This document shows, in pieces, positions 27,815 through 35,020 of a stretch of 59,371 nt of DNA (the first letter of the stretch is position 1; each line of letters begins with the position of its first letter). The notes under the pieces were generated by a model, which searched no databases, was not told the origin of the DNA, and saw only the letters and a program-made list of their open reading frames with translations. The position numbers and the translations under genes are program-made. This stretch comes from an archaeon (GTDB lineage Archaea > Micrarchaeota > Micrarchaeia > Norongarragalinales > UBA97): positions 1 through 59,371 of the forward strand of contig JAGVFW010000007.1 of assembly GCA_020057405.1 (NCBI GenBank), written 5' to 3'.

Positions 27815-27889
27815 GCTCCGATCGTCTAGCCCGGTCAAGGACGCAGGACTCTCAATCCTGCAACCCGGGTTCGAATCCCGGCCGGAGCA
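27815..27889 (+). tRNA. tRNA-Glu(CTC)
   Basis: Cloverleaf: acceptor GCTCCGA with CCGGAGC (last pair A-C mismatched), anticodon stem CAGGA/TCCTG with loop CTCTCAA (anticodon CTC), T arm CCGGG-TTCGAAT-CCCGG, discriminator A. There is no intron and no encoded CCA. Its 3' end is repeated twice downstream (about 28418 and 28859), marking it as an integration target. Confidence 0.95.
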
Positions 27890-27913
27890 CTATCATTTTT
27901 TGCAAATGCTCGC
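27854..27913 (+). repeat. tRNA-Glu 3'-end repeat, copy 1 (in the intact tRNA)
   Basis: About 60 nt from the anticodon arm through the tRNA 3' end and on to GCAAATGCTC. The match to the copy at 28859 continues about 24 nt beyond the tRNA, so the duplicated unit includes tRNA and flanking sequence, as in attachment sites. Confidence 0.8.
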
Positions 27914-27958
27914 TTTTCATTTCGATAGTGTTAAAAGCGTCCAGAGGCAAATTTGTTC

Positions 27959-28192
27959 ATGGAATTTACTGCCATAATAAAGAAAGGGGAAAAGCAGTTC
28001 GTTGCATTGTGCCCCGAATTGGATGTTGTCAGCCAAGGCCGTACTGTTGATAAAGCCATAGACAATCTCAGGGAAGCTGTCGAGCTCTACATTGAGGAGA
28101 TGGGCGTTCCCAAAGGTACGGGAAGCAGGAAAACTATCGTCGCTAGCTTTGAGGTAGATGCGCATGCCAAAGCTTCCCCATCTGTCGGGTAA
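27959..28192 (+). CDS. hicB: HicB-family antitoxin
   Basis: This 77-aa protein has the HicB pattern: EFTAIIKKGEKQFVALCPELDVVSQGRTVDKAIDNLREAVELYIEE, the partial RNase H-like fold used by HicB antitoxins to bind HicA. The ATG at 27959 is preferred over a TTG six bases earlier. The gene overlaps the downstream HicA gene, the usual arrangement when antitoxin and toxin are co-translated. The pair sits between the tRNA-Glu 3' end and a degenerate copy of it, so it was probably inserted there. Confidence 0.88.
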   Translation: MEFTAIIKKGEKQFVALCPELDVVSQGRTVDKAIDNLREAVELYIEEMGVPKGTGSRKTIVASFEVDAHAKASPSVG

Positions 28193-28391
28193 AGAAGTAA
28201 TCAAGGCGCTTTCCAAAGCAGGTTTTAATCCCGTCCGCCAGAAAGGAAGCCACGTAATTCTCGTAAAGCCATCTCCTGAAGGAGAACGGGCGCTCGTGGT
28301 GCCGTTGCACAGGGAAATTGATGTCGGAACTCTTCTCGAAATAATTCGCCAGGCTGGTTTGAAAAGGGACGCGTTTCTAAAATTGCTGTAG
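28164..28391 (+). CDS. hicA: HicA-family toxin (mRNA interferase)
   Basis: This 75-aa protein is a double-stranded-RNA-binding-like HicA toxin: SGKEVIKALSKAGFNPVRQKGSHVILVKP carries the conserved GSH with the catalytic His, followed by VVPLHREIDVGTLLEIIRQAGL. The ATG at 28164 has GAGGT 8 nt upstream, inside the hicB frame; an ATG at 28158 is too close to it. HicA toxins cleave mRNA and are neutralised by HicB. The key motif is intact, so the pair is likely active. Confidence 0.9.
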   Translation: MPKLPHLSGKEVIKALSKAGFNPVRQKGSHVILVKPSPEGERALVVPLHREIDVGTLLEIIRQAGLKRDAFLKLL

Positions 28392-28417
28392 AATAGAGCA
28401 CTTCGACTATTTACAGT

Positions 28418-28440
28418 TCCCGGCCGGAACACTTTTGATT
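28418..28440 (+). repeat. Degenerate tRNA-Glu 3'-end repeat, copy 2
   Basis: TTCCCGGCCGGAACACTTTT matches the tRNA-Glu end ATCCCGGCCGGAGCACTATC with few differences. It lies 26 nt after the hicA stop and divides HicBA from the next gene, so each gene unit has its own boundary repeat. Confidence 0.65.
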
Positions 28441-28444
28441 TTCA

Positions 28445-28813
28445 CTAATATCCGGTTCTGCCGAGTATCCAAGACCAGCCAGCCTTTGGCTGTTCGTGTT
28501 CTGCCACGATTTTGATTGTTAGCACGGAATCTTTTTCAGAGAACTGGTAATGTGCGCCCCATCGCTGGTCTATGCGACTATTGTCTTTTACTTGCGAGTA
28601 AACCGAATTCAACTGCTGTTGTAAAGTTTTATCGAATGGCACTGCTTTTTTGATTACAAAGCCTTTTTTGAGAGTTATTTTGAGGGTGCTTTCAGACGCG
28701 CGTTCGTGCTTAAAGTCTCCAAACTCGTAGTGTGCGCCCAGAGATTGGCTCAAGTAATCCAGGCCTGCCTTATGCACTTCCCTTTGCTCCTTCGGATTCA
28801 TTTCGGGTCTCAT
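28445..28813 (-). CDS. Hypothetical protein in the tRNA-Glu insertion
   Basis: This 122-aa hydrophilic protein contains two similar halves: GAHYEFGDFKHERASESTLKITLKKG and GAHYQFSEKDSVLTIKIVAEH, which look like an internal duplication of a beta-hairpin unit starting with GAHYxF. No known family recognised. The ATG at 28813 has GGAGGG upstream. It is transcribed against HicBA and lies between tRNA-Glu repeat copies 2 and 3, so it is a separate inserted unit. It has no membrane segment. Confidence 0.65.
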   Translation of the reverse strand: MRPEMNPKEQREVHKAGLDYLSQSLGAHYEFGDFKHERASESTLKITLKKGFVIKKAVPFDKTLQQQLNSVYSQVKDNSRIDQRWGAHYQFSEKDSVLTIKIVAEHEQPKAGWSWILGRTGY

Positions 28814-28858
28814 CTTTTCTCCCTCCTATGTGCACTCTATCAGGTTCAAGTGGTTTTT

Positions 28859-28917
28859 AATCCTGCAACCAGGGTTCGAATTCGGGCCGGAGCACTTCTA
28901 TTTTTGCAAATGCTCTA
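28859..28917 (+). repeat. tRNA-Glu 3'-end repeat, copy 3
   Basis: AATCCTGCAACC, then the T-arm and acceptor sequence with several substitutions, then a tract ending GCAAATGCTC. It reproduces the tRNA-Glu 3' half plus about 24 nt of downstream flank without the tRNA 5' half. It marks the far end of the roughly 1-kb insertion. Confidence 0.8.
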
Positions 28918-28957
28918 ATTATTTAATTTGTTTGGCGTATGAATTGCAGGTGGGTTC

Positions 28958-29956
28958 ATGGATTTCTATTCTGCCGCGTTGGTTGTTGGCGAAATCGTCG
29001 GCGTAATGCTTGCGGCATTCGTTGTCGGCAAGTTTCTCTACAAGATTTTCCTCTCGCTTGCAAAGCGACTAACTGCAGCGACTAAGACTAACCTCGATGA
29101 CTTCATTTTGCAGGCAGTCGAAGGCCCGCTTGAGGCGGTATTCATAGTGCTCGTTGTTTTCCTTGCATCTGACTACCTTGCAAACGTCGAGTTTGTCGGA
29201 AACCTGATTTTGAGTTACTCGTACGCAATCACGATATTGCTAGCAGCCTACCTGTTGGCGGAAGTTGTCGGCGCGGTTCTGCGCTGGTACTATGAAGAGG
29301 GCCGGGCGCACTCTCGCTTCAAGATGGATGTCACCCTGCTTCCGTTCCTCCGAAAAGTTAGCCGGGGGGTCATCCTCATCCTCGGAATCACTTCGGCCCT
29401 CGCGGTAGTTGGCTTTGACATCAGTGGCGTAATCGCTGTTGCCAGCGTAACTTCACTCATATTAGGTCTTGCCTCGCAGGAGACGCTTGCAAACATCTTC
29501 GCAGGTCTTGCCCTGCAGCTTGACCGGCAGGTAGTCTACGGCGAGTACCTGCGCTTTACGAGCGGCGAAGTCGCGAGGCTCAAGCACATAGGCGTTCGAA
29601 GCACGCAGCTCGATGACGGCAACGGCAGCATCATCGTCATTTCAAACAGCGAGTTTGCAAAACAGCGCCTCACCAACCTCTCGCGGCCGGTCCAGTCGTT
29701 CAAGTCGTCCCTGCAGGTGGCGCTACCGCTAAAGAAAGGCGTTTTCGCAAGGTTTGAGAAATTCATCGCTGGTGAAGTCAAGTCCTCAAAGCTTGCGGGC
29801 CTGAAGGCCGATTCGTGCGAAGTCAGGCTTGACCACGTGGGCGTTGAGGCACTAACGGCCACCGTTTCTTTCTGGGTTGAGGACTACCCTTCATTGGCTG
29901 CGGCCAAGGACTTTATCAACCGCCGCGCGCTCGCGTTTGTCGAGGGAGCGAAGTGA
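28958..29956 (+). CDS. MscS-family mechanosensitive ion channel
   Basis: This 332-aa protein has four or five membrane helices (about residues 8-30, 60-78, 88-108, 130-175) and then the MscS beta domain and C-terminal domain. The pore-helix segment near 150-185 (GVIAVASVTSLILGLASQETLANIFAGL) and the following QLDRQVVYGEYL match the family core. It would open under membrane tension to release solutes. The ATG follows GGTGGG, and an AT-rich TATA-like element (ATTATTTAATTTG) lies about 30 nt upstream. Its last 66 nt overlap the convergent hydrogenase large-subunit gene. Confidence 0.92.
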   Translation: MDFYSAALVVGEIVGVMLAAFVVGKFLYKIFLSLAKRLTAATKTNLDDFILQAVEGPLEAVFIVLVVFLASDYLANVEFVGNLILSYSYAITILLAAYLLAEVVGAVLRWYYEEGRAHSRFKMDVTLLPFLRKVSRGVILILGITSALAVVGFDISGVIAVASVTSLILGLASQETLANIFAGLALQLDRQVVYGEYLRFTSGEVARLKHIGVRSTQLDDGNGSIIVISNSEFAKQRLTNLSRPVQSFKSSLQVALPLKKGVFARFEKFIAGEVKSSKLAGLKADSCEVRLDHVGVEALTATVSFWVEDYPSLAAAKDFINRRALAFVEGAK

Positions 29957-31264
29957 ACCGCGCTTTGGGCTTTGCTTCCGCTTCTTGCCGACCCACTTGA
30001 CTTTCAAAAAGTGAGTCGAGCACGAGAAGCACGGGTCGTAGCTGCGGATTAGCTTCTCAATTTGCATCACGAGCGTCTTGTCGTCTCCCACAAGCAGGCT
30101 TGGCAGGATTGCGCGAATGTCCTCCTCCATCTTGCGCAGGTTCTGCGCGGTGGGCGTGACGATGTTTGCAAAATCGATTTTTCCCTCAGCAGTGATGACG
30201 TACTCGTGCCAGAGGATTCCTCTGGGGACTTCAGTTGCCGAAATTCCGCGCGACTCGTACGGGGTAAACTCGACGATGGGCTCGGGTTTGATTGACTTAA
30301 GCTGCCTGCAGATGCCTGCCGCCTCGTCGGCGTAATGCACGAGCTCAAGGGCTTGTGCGAAGTTGTTGACGTAAGGATTGTAGTCCGGGAAAAGCACGCC
30401 CGTGTCTTTTGCAATCGCCCGTGCCTTTGGCGAGAGGAAGCGGAAGTTGTTGTTGATGCGGGCAAGGGCACCGACGAAGTAAGTCTTTCCTTCCTTGACG
30501 ACGAAATTGGCGGTCGAGTAAGGCTCGTGGTATTCGGCGATGTAGCTGGCGTAGTCGTCCGGCGAAAACATTCGCGTCTCGCTTTTTAGGTTGCTTGAAA
30601 ACATCGGGTAGTCGACGCCGTTGTAAAGCGAGAAACTGTCGGCAGGTGCTTCGAAGTCGGGGTTTTTCAGGCCGCCAAACAGCCGCGCGGTTGCCTCGAC
30701 GTCAGGGGCGATGCCCTTTAGCTGTTCCTGCAAGTAAGCCATCTTCTCGGCTGGCGGGAATTTGAGGAACCCGCCGATTGCGGCTGACACGGGATGCAAG
30801 TCGCGGCCGCCGACGGTGCGGATGATTTCGTTGCCGGCCTTCATCATCCGAAGGGCGCTTTTTACCTGCGGCTTGTACTTTGGCAGCATGCTGAAAACCG
30901 ACTCGTGACCAAGGTAGTCCGGCAGGGCGAGGAAGTAGAGGTGCGTCGCGTGGCTCCGGATGCGCTCGCCGATTGCGAGGAGCTTGCGCAACTGCATCGT
31001 CTGCTTTGACGGCACGACGCCGAACGCGTTCTCAACCGCGTGAATGGCGCCAAGAGTGTGCGCGCAGCTGCAGATGCCGCAAATGCGCGAGCTCAGTTCG
31101 GAAGCCTCGTAGTAATACCGTCCTTTGAGTATTCCCTCGAAATAGCGTGACCCCTCAATCGACGATAGGTGGCACTGCTTGACCTTGCCCGCGTCCACTT
31201 CTAGGGTGAGCGTGGCATGGCCCTCGATTTTAGTCAAGTGGCTAAGGCTTATTGTTTGCGGCAC
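29891..31264 (-). CDS. NiFe hydrogenase alpha (large) subunit, group 3b-like
   Basis: This 457-aa protein holds the NiFe site: RICGICSCAHT at 60-70 (Cys62, Cys65) and DPCFSCSTH at the C-terminus (Cys412, Cys415). With the beta, gamma and delta genes upstream it matches the soluble group 3b hydrogenases that couple H2 and NADP(H), some also reducing sulfur. After His418 a 39-residue basic tail follows, presumably removed by the maturation protease encoded at 35967. The GTG start overlaps the delta gene by 23 nt. The 3' 66 nt overlap the MscS gene on the other strand, and this overlap encodes only the removable tail. Confidence 0.95.
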   Translation of the reverse strand: MPQTISLSHLTKIEGHATLTLEVDAGKVKQCHLSSIEGSRYFEGILKGRYYYEASELSSRICGICSCAHTLGAIHAVENAFGVVPSKQTMQLRKLLAIGERIRSHATHLYFLALPDYLGHESVFSMLPKYKPQVKSALRMMKAGNEIIRTVGGRDLHPVSAAIGGFLKFPPAEKMAYLQEQLKGIAPDVEATARLFGGLKNPDFEAPADSFSLYNGVDYPMFSSNLKSETRMFSPDDYASYIAEYHEPYSTANFVVKEGKTYFVGALARINNNFRFLSPKARAIAKDTGVLFPDYNPYVNNFAQALELVHYADEAAGICRQLKSIKPEPIVEFTPYESRGISATEVPRGILWHEYVITAEGKIDFANIVTPTAQNLRKMEEDIRAILPSLLVGDDKTLVMQIEKLIRSYDPCFSCSTHFLKVKWVGKKRKQSPKRGSLRSLDKRERAAVDKVLGRSQ

Positions 31265-32087
31265 GGAAAATTATCTCCACTTCAGCAGGCATTTTCAGCC
31301 CGGCGAACATCCTCATCCTGTCGCGGATGAACTCCTTCGAATAACCTTTTTCCTCAAGCAGCTTCACCATTGCCGGCACATTCGCGTCGTCTGTGAGGCC
31401 CCGGCAACCCCAGCACTCAAACCCGCCATTGACGCAAACGGCGTTGCAGCCTCCCCGCGTGACGGGACCGAGGCACGGCTTTCCGGACTCGAGGAGGCAC
31501 GCGTTGTTGTTGCGGCGGCATTCAATGCACACCGGGTTGTTGAACGTCTTGGGTTTGTTGCCCCCGACGATGTCTGTGATGAATGAGAGGATTTCCCGCT
31601 TGTCGGGCGGGCAGCCCGGAATGGTGTGATCGATTTTCACGTAGTCGTCAACCGGGCTTGGGTTTATGTCCTCGATACCCCGGTCTTTTACGTAAAGAAG
31701 GTGCTCGTAGTTTTCCTTCAGCGTGAAGTTCCTGTAGGCTGGCACGCAGCCCGTGTGCGCGCAGGCGCCCAATGCCACGAGGACTTTGGTCCTCTCGCGC
31801 AGCTTTTGGAGCGTCTCAAGGTCGTTTCGCGACGCGACTAACCCCTCGACGAAGAGAAAGTCGAAGTCCCGCTCGATGTTACGCTCGCGCACGAACGGAA
31901 ATGCGGTCACGTCGATGATTTCAACGAGCCGCAGGATTTCATCCTCGTTAAAGAGCACGCTAAGCTGGCAGCCAGCGCAGCCGGTGAGGCCAAAGAAGCC
32001 GACGCGCAATTTTGGGTTAGTGTCAGTTGGCTTGGGCCAGAAGACCGGGCCTGCCGGGGCGGCGTGAACTTGCGTTTGTTCAGTCAC
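31242..32087 (-). CDS. NiFe hydrogenase delta (small) subunit
   Basis: This 281-aa protein is the electron-transferring small subunit. GLTGCAGCQ near residue 35 gives the proximal cluster CxxC; GACAHTGC and GCPP provide further ligands; the C-terminal half has CIECRRNNNACLLESGKPCLGP and GGCNAVCVNGGFECWGC for additional FeS clusters. There is no signal peptide, so the enzyme is cytosolic. The GTG start overlaps the gamma stop by 4 nt (GTGA). Gene order is beta-gamma-delta-alpha, as in Pyrococcus-type soluble hydrogenases. Confidence 0.95.
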   Translation of the reverse strand: MTEQTQVHAAPAGPVFWPKPTDTNPKLRVGFFGLTGCAGCQLSVLFNEDEILRLVEIIDVTAFPFVRERNIERDFDFLFVEGLVASRNDLETLQKLRERTKVLVALGACAHTGCVPAYRNFTLKENYEHLLYVKDRGIEDINPSPVDDYVKIDHTIPGCPPDKREILSFITDIVGGNKPKTFNNPVCIECRRNNNACLLESGKPCLGPVTRGGCNAVCVNGGFECWGCRGLTDDANVPAMVKLLEEKGYSKEFIRDRMRMFAGLKMPAEVEIIFRAANNKP

Positions 32088-32935
32088 TCTTGAATCCCCC
32101 CGATTTCATCATACCTAAAGACCGGCCCGTCGATGCAGGTGAACTTCTCGCGAATCATGCAGTGGCAGCACTTGCCGATGGCGCAGTACATCAGGCGCTC
32201 GGCGCTTACGAAAATCTGGTCGTCGTGAAAGCCCTTTGCGTGCAGCACTTGCGCAGCGGCAGCCATCATCTTGGGCGGGCCGCACATGAAAGCCACGCTG
32301 CCGTCCTTCTCAAGCGACGCTTTCTCAAGCATTGCCGTCACAAAACCCACGTTTCCCTCAAAGCACGTGTTGGCCGGGTTCTGGTCGACGCTTAAGCTCA
32401 GGTCAAATTTGTCTTTCCACCTATTGTGGTGCTCCTTGAAGAGCAGGTCTTCGGGAGTCCTGCATCCGAAGAACAACTGGATTTTGCCGTAATCCGCACG
32501 GTGGCGTTCGACATACTCGATAATCCCCTTGAGGGGCGCGATGCCGCAGCCGCCGCCAATCATGATTAGGTTGTTGCCCTTGAGTTCCTTGACGGGATAC
32601 CCTTTGCCGTACGGCCCGCGGATGTAGACCGTGTCGCCCTTGCGAAGCTCGGCGAGGGCGTTAGTCATGTTGCCAACTTGCTTGATGTTGAGTTCCAGCT
32701 CCTCGCCCGAATACGAGCTGATTGAGATGGGGCATTCGCCAACGCGGGGGAGAGTCACCTGCACGAATTGGCCCGGCTCGTGTACGAGCTTGGCCGATAG
32801 CTTTAGAGTGTAAGTGTCGGTAGTCTGGCGTTCAAACTTGGTTACCTTACATTCGGTGGGCATGAACGGGTTGCTTACCGTCAGGGCGATTGCTTTCTTG
32901 GCCGTGCGGGCCCGCGGTTTGCTTTTAGTTTCCAT
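32084..32935 (-). CDS. Hydrogenase gamma subunit (FAD/NAD(P)-binding oxidoreductase)
   Basis: This 283-aa protein is a ferredoxin-NADP reductase-type diaphorase. It has the FAD-binding region PISISSYSGEELELNIKQ, the nucleotide-binding GGGCGIAPLKGI motif, FFGCRTPEDLLFK, and a C-terminal 2Fe-2S ligand set (CAIGKCCHCMIREKFTCIDGP). It passes electrons between NAD(P)H and the beta subunit. The ATG at 32935 overlaps the stop codon of the beta gene (TAATG), and its own stop overlaps the delta start, so the four genes are translated as one coupled unit. Confidence 0.94.
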   Translation of the reverse strand: METKSKPRARTAKKAIALTVSNPFMPTECKVTKFERQTTDTYTLKLSAKLVHEPGQFVQVTLPRVGECPISISSYSGEELELNIKQVGNMTNALAELRKGDTVYIRGPYGKGYPVKELKGNNLIMIGGGCGIAPLKGIIEYVERHRADYGKIQLFFGCRTPEDLLFKEHHNRWKDKFDLSLSVDQNPANTCFEGNVGFVTAMLEKASLEKDGSVAFMCGPPKMMAAAAQVLHAKGFHDDQIFVSAERLMYCAIGKCCHCMIREKFTCIDGPVFRYDEIGGIQE

Positions 32936-33906
32936 TACGCCTTCATCTCGTTGATTCCCGTCACGAAGTCAATGCGCGTGGGGCATCCCGTGATGCACCT
33001 GCCGCAGCCGACGCACAAGTTGACTCCGTTCTTTTCCTTGAAGTAGTCGAGCTGGTGGAATATGCGGTGCTTGAACCGGTCCTCGCGGCTCTCGCGGTAG
33101 ACGAAACCCCCGGAGACTTTGGTGAATTCCTTGAGTTGGCAGGACGACCACTCGCGCACGCGCTCGGAACTCTCGTCCTGCAAGGAAGGCACTTCGCGAA
33201 GCTCGAAGCAATAGCAAGTCGGGCAAAGCGTGGTGCATGCCCCGCAGCTAAGGCAGGCGTCGACCATGGGCTTCCAACCCGGATTGTCGTAGACGCCCGA
33301 AATGTCCTTGACTTTGAGCTTGTCCACGCCTTCAATGAACCTGTCCTCGTCGGTCACCGCGTAGTCGGACGCGGTGAAGAATTTTTTGAATTTCTTGAGG
33401 AAAGCCGCGCCCTTGCCGCTGCCAACCTGGACGAGGTAGGCTTCGCCGCGGTCGAAAAACATGAGGTCGTGGAAGTCCTTGAGGTCAAGCGAGCCACAAA
33501 AACAGTGTTCGCTAGGTGCTTCGTTGCAGTGGAATCCGATGAGTAGCGAGTCCTCCCGTTGGGCCGCGTAGTACGGGTCGGCAACGCCTGACGAGAAGAC
33601 CATGTCCTGGTGCAGCACGCCGTTTAAGTCGCACCTCCGAACGCCGAAGAACACGCGCTTTGGCGCCTTCTTTAGGGGCGCGGTGAAGCGCTTGCCGTCA
33701 AACTTGAGTATTACTTCGTGCTTGCGGAAGAAAAATTCCTTTAGGGGAAAGAAAGGCTGTTCGTCAAGGCAAATTTTTGCAGGGTCACTAACGGCCTCGA
33801 AGCGCACGATATCCGTCCGGACGGGCGCAATCAGCTCGAAGTCTCCGGCGATTGCCGATAGGAATGGATTGAGGTTTGCCCTGTTCATTGAGTAGGCTGC
33901 CGTCAT
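32935..33906 (-). CDS. Hydrogenase beta subunit (4Fe-4S electron transfer)
   Basis: This protein of about 323 aa resembles the beta subunit of soluble hydrogenase and anaerobic sulfite reductase subunit A. It has two 4Fe-4S motifs, CLSCGACTTLCPTCYC and CVGCGRCITGCPTRID, in its C-terminal third. The first gene of the hydrogenase operon, it starts at an ATG (33906) with GTGAGTGAG just upstream. A TTG at 33957 would add 17 residues and is the alternative. A TATAAAT element at 33960-33968 lies between this gene and the divergent hypA. Confidence 0.92.
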   Translation of the reverse strand: MTAAYSMNRANLNPFLSAIAGDFELIAPVRTDIVRFEAVSDPAKICLDEQPFFPLKEFFFRKHEVILKFDGKRFTAPLKKAPKRVFFGVRRCDLNGVLHQDMVFSSGVADPYYAAQREDSLLIGFHCNEAPSEHCFCGSLDLKDFHDLMFFDRGEAYLVQVGSGKGAAFLKKFKKFFTASDYAVTDEDRFIEGVDKLKVKDISGVYDNPGWKPMVDACLSCGACTTLCPTCYCFELREVPSLQDESSERVREWSSCQLKEFTKVSGGFVYRESREDRFKHRIFHQLDYFKEKNGVNLCVGCGRCITGCPTRIDFVTGINEMKA

Positions 33907-33959
33907 CTTCTCACTCACGAGGGCAATTACCGAGCCAGCGAATTTAACGGTTTGCAACG

Positions 33960-33968
33960 GGTATAAAT
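33960..33968. promoter_or_regulatory. TATA box between hydrogenase operon and hypA
   Basis: GTATAAATG on the plus strand, centred 28 nt before the hypA ATG, fits a leaderless hypA mRNA. Read on the minus strand it is CATTTATAC and could also direct the hydrogenase operon with a leader of about 30 nt before the ATG at 33906. Confidence 0.5.
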
Positions 33969-33991
33969 GGCAAAATGCCTTTTACTCAAGC

Positions 33992-34318
33992 ATGCACGAT
34001 GCGGTGATGGCGGTCCAGATTACGGCGGCAGTCAAGAAAAGCGCCAAAGGAAAGCCAGTCAAGTCCGTCACGTTATTGCTTGGCGAGTACTCTGGCTTTG
34101 AGAACCACGACATCAAGGGCGCACTCGAGGCCGTTTCAGGCTGGAAAGTCAGGGTTGAAATCGAGAAGGCGTCGGCCAAGTGCTCGTGCGGCTTTACGGG
34201 CCGGCCGAAGCTCCTTGAGCGCGGCCACGACTTTTGCCTCTACGAGTGCCCCAAGTGCGGCAAAGTGCCGAAGCTAGTCGAGGGCGGCGAGATTGCAGTT
34301 AAGGAAGTGGTTTGCTGA
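33992..34318 (+). CDS. hypA: Hydrogenase nickel-incorporation protein HypA
   Basis: This 108-aa protein delivers nickel to the hydrogenase large subunit. It has the N-terminal His2 nickel ligand (MHD; many homologues have MHE) and the zinc site CSC (about 63-65) and CPKC in the C-terminal half. It is of normal length. The ATG is 28 nt from a TATA box. It is divergent from the hydrogenase genes and overlaps hypC at TGATG. HypB, HypD, HypE and HypF are not in this window. Confidence 0.92.
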   Translation: MHDAVMAVQITAAVKKSAKGKPVKSVTLLLGEYSGFENHDIKGALEAVSGWKVRVEIEKASAKCSCGFTGRPKLLERGHDFCLYECPKCGKVPKLVEGGEIAVKEVVC

Positions 34319-34527
34319 TGTGCCTGGCTTATCCCGGAAAGATTATTGGAATAAAAGGCGATTCCGCAACCGTTGACTACGGGTCGGAAAAACGCGTGGC
34401 AAAGTTAATTGAGCGCAAGTACAAAGTAGGCGACTATGTCGTCGTGCAGGGAAAAGTCGTTATCGAGAAGATTCCGACGAGGGACGCGGTGAAGTGGCTT
34501 GAAACAATCAAAAACGGCACCTGCTAG
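34318..34527 (+). CDS. hypC: Hydrogenase assembly chaperone HypC
   Basis: This 69-aa protein begins MCLAYPGK, with the essential Cys2 that carries the Fe(CN)2CO unit during hydrogenase assembly. The body is the usual small beta-barrel (VGDYVVVQGKVVIEKI). The ATG at 34318 overlaps the hypA stop. An ATG-like start two codons upstream would bury Cys2 and is rejected. The 3' end overlaps the next gene by 29 nt. Confidence 0.93.
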   Translation: MCLAYPGKIIGIKGDSATVDYGSEKRVAKLIERKYKVGDYVVVQGKVVIEKIPTRDAVKWLETIKNGTC

Positions 34528-35020
34528 ACGCGGCAGCGGCGGGGAGCTTCTCCCTGAAGTTTACTTCCTGCGCTACGCCTTTCCCTGCACGTTCGTCATC
34601 AAGATGCGAGGCCAGGTTGACGACGCAACTTTTCAGCTGCTTGAGAAAAACGCGATTGACGGCAAGCCCGTTGCCAGAACAGTCCTAGAGCGCGTTTACA
34701 AAAAGGCATTTGCGCGCATGAAGCAGGTCGCAAAAGACCTGGGCAAGGCAAGTTATTGGGACAACGAAGTCATTCGCGAGTATTTTGTCAACCGCCACAA
34801 CCCGATGATTGCCCGCGACCCGGAGTATGAGTCCGCGCCCGAGTCAATCCGCGAGCTTTGCAAGACGGTAACCGCCAAGATTGTCGAAAAACGCGACGGC
34901 TTTCTCATCGTGAAGTACGGCGCGGGCAAGACGCGCGTCGTTGGTTCAGTCTTCGTTCCCGAAGCTAAAGTCGGTGACGAAGTAATACTCCACTACGGGT
35001 TTGCAATAGAGAAAGCCTAA
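34499..35020 (+). CDS. HypC-domain fusion protein with a novel N-terminal domain
   Basis: This 173-aa protein has an N-terminal region of about 115 residues with no family I recognise (helical, rich in Lys/Arg and Tyr) and a C-terminal segment that reads like HypC: AKIVEKRDGFLIVKYG...KVGDEVILHYGFAIEKA. The HypC-type N-terminal Cys is absent. The TTG start at 34499 lies inside hypC and has GGTGA 6-7 nt upstream, so translation is probably coupled to hypC. Position between hypC and the maturation protease suggests a hydrogenase assembly role, perhaps a chaperone for the large subunit; that is inference. Confidence 0.7.
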   Translation: MKQSKTAPARRGSGGELLPEVYFLRYAFPCTFVIKMRGQVDDATFQLLEKNAIDGKPVARTVLERVYKKAFARMKQVAKDLGKASYWDNEVIREYFVNRHNPMIARDPEYESAPESIRELCKTVTAKIVEKRDGFLIVKYGAGKTRVVGSVFVPEAKVGDEVILHYGFAIEKA

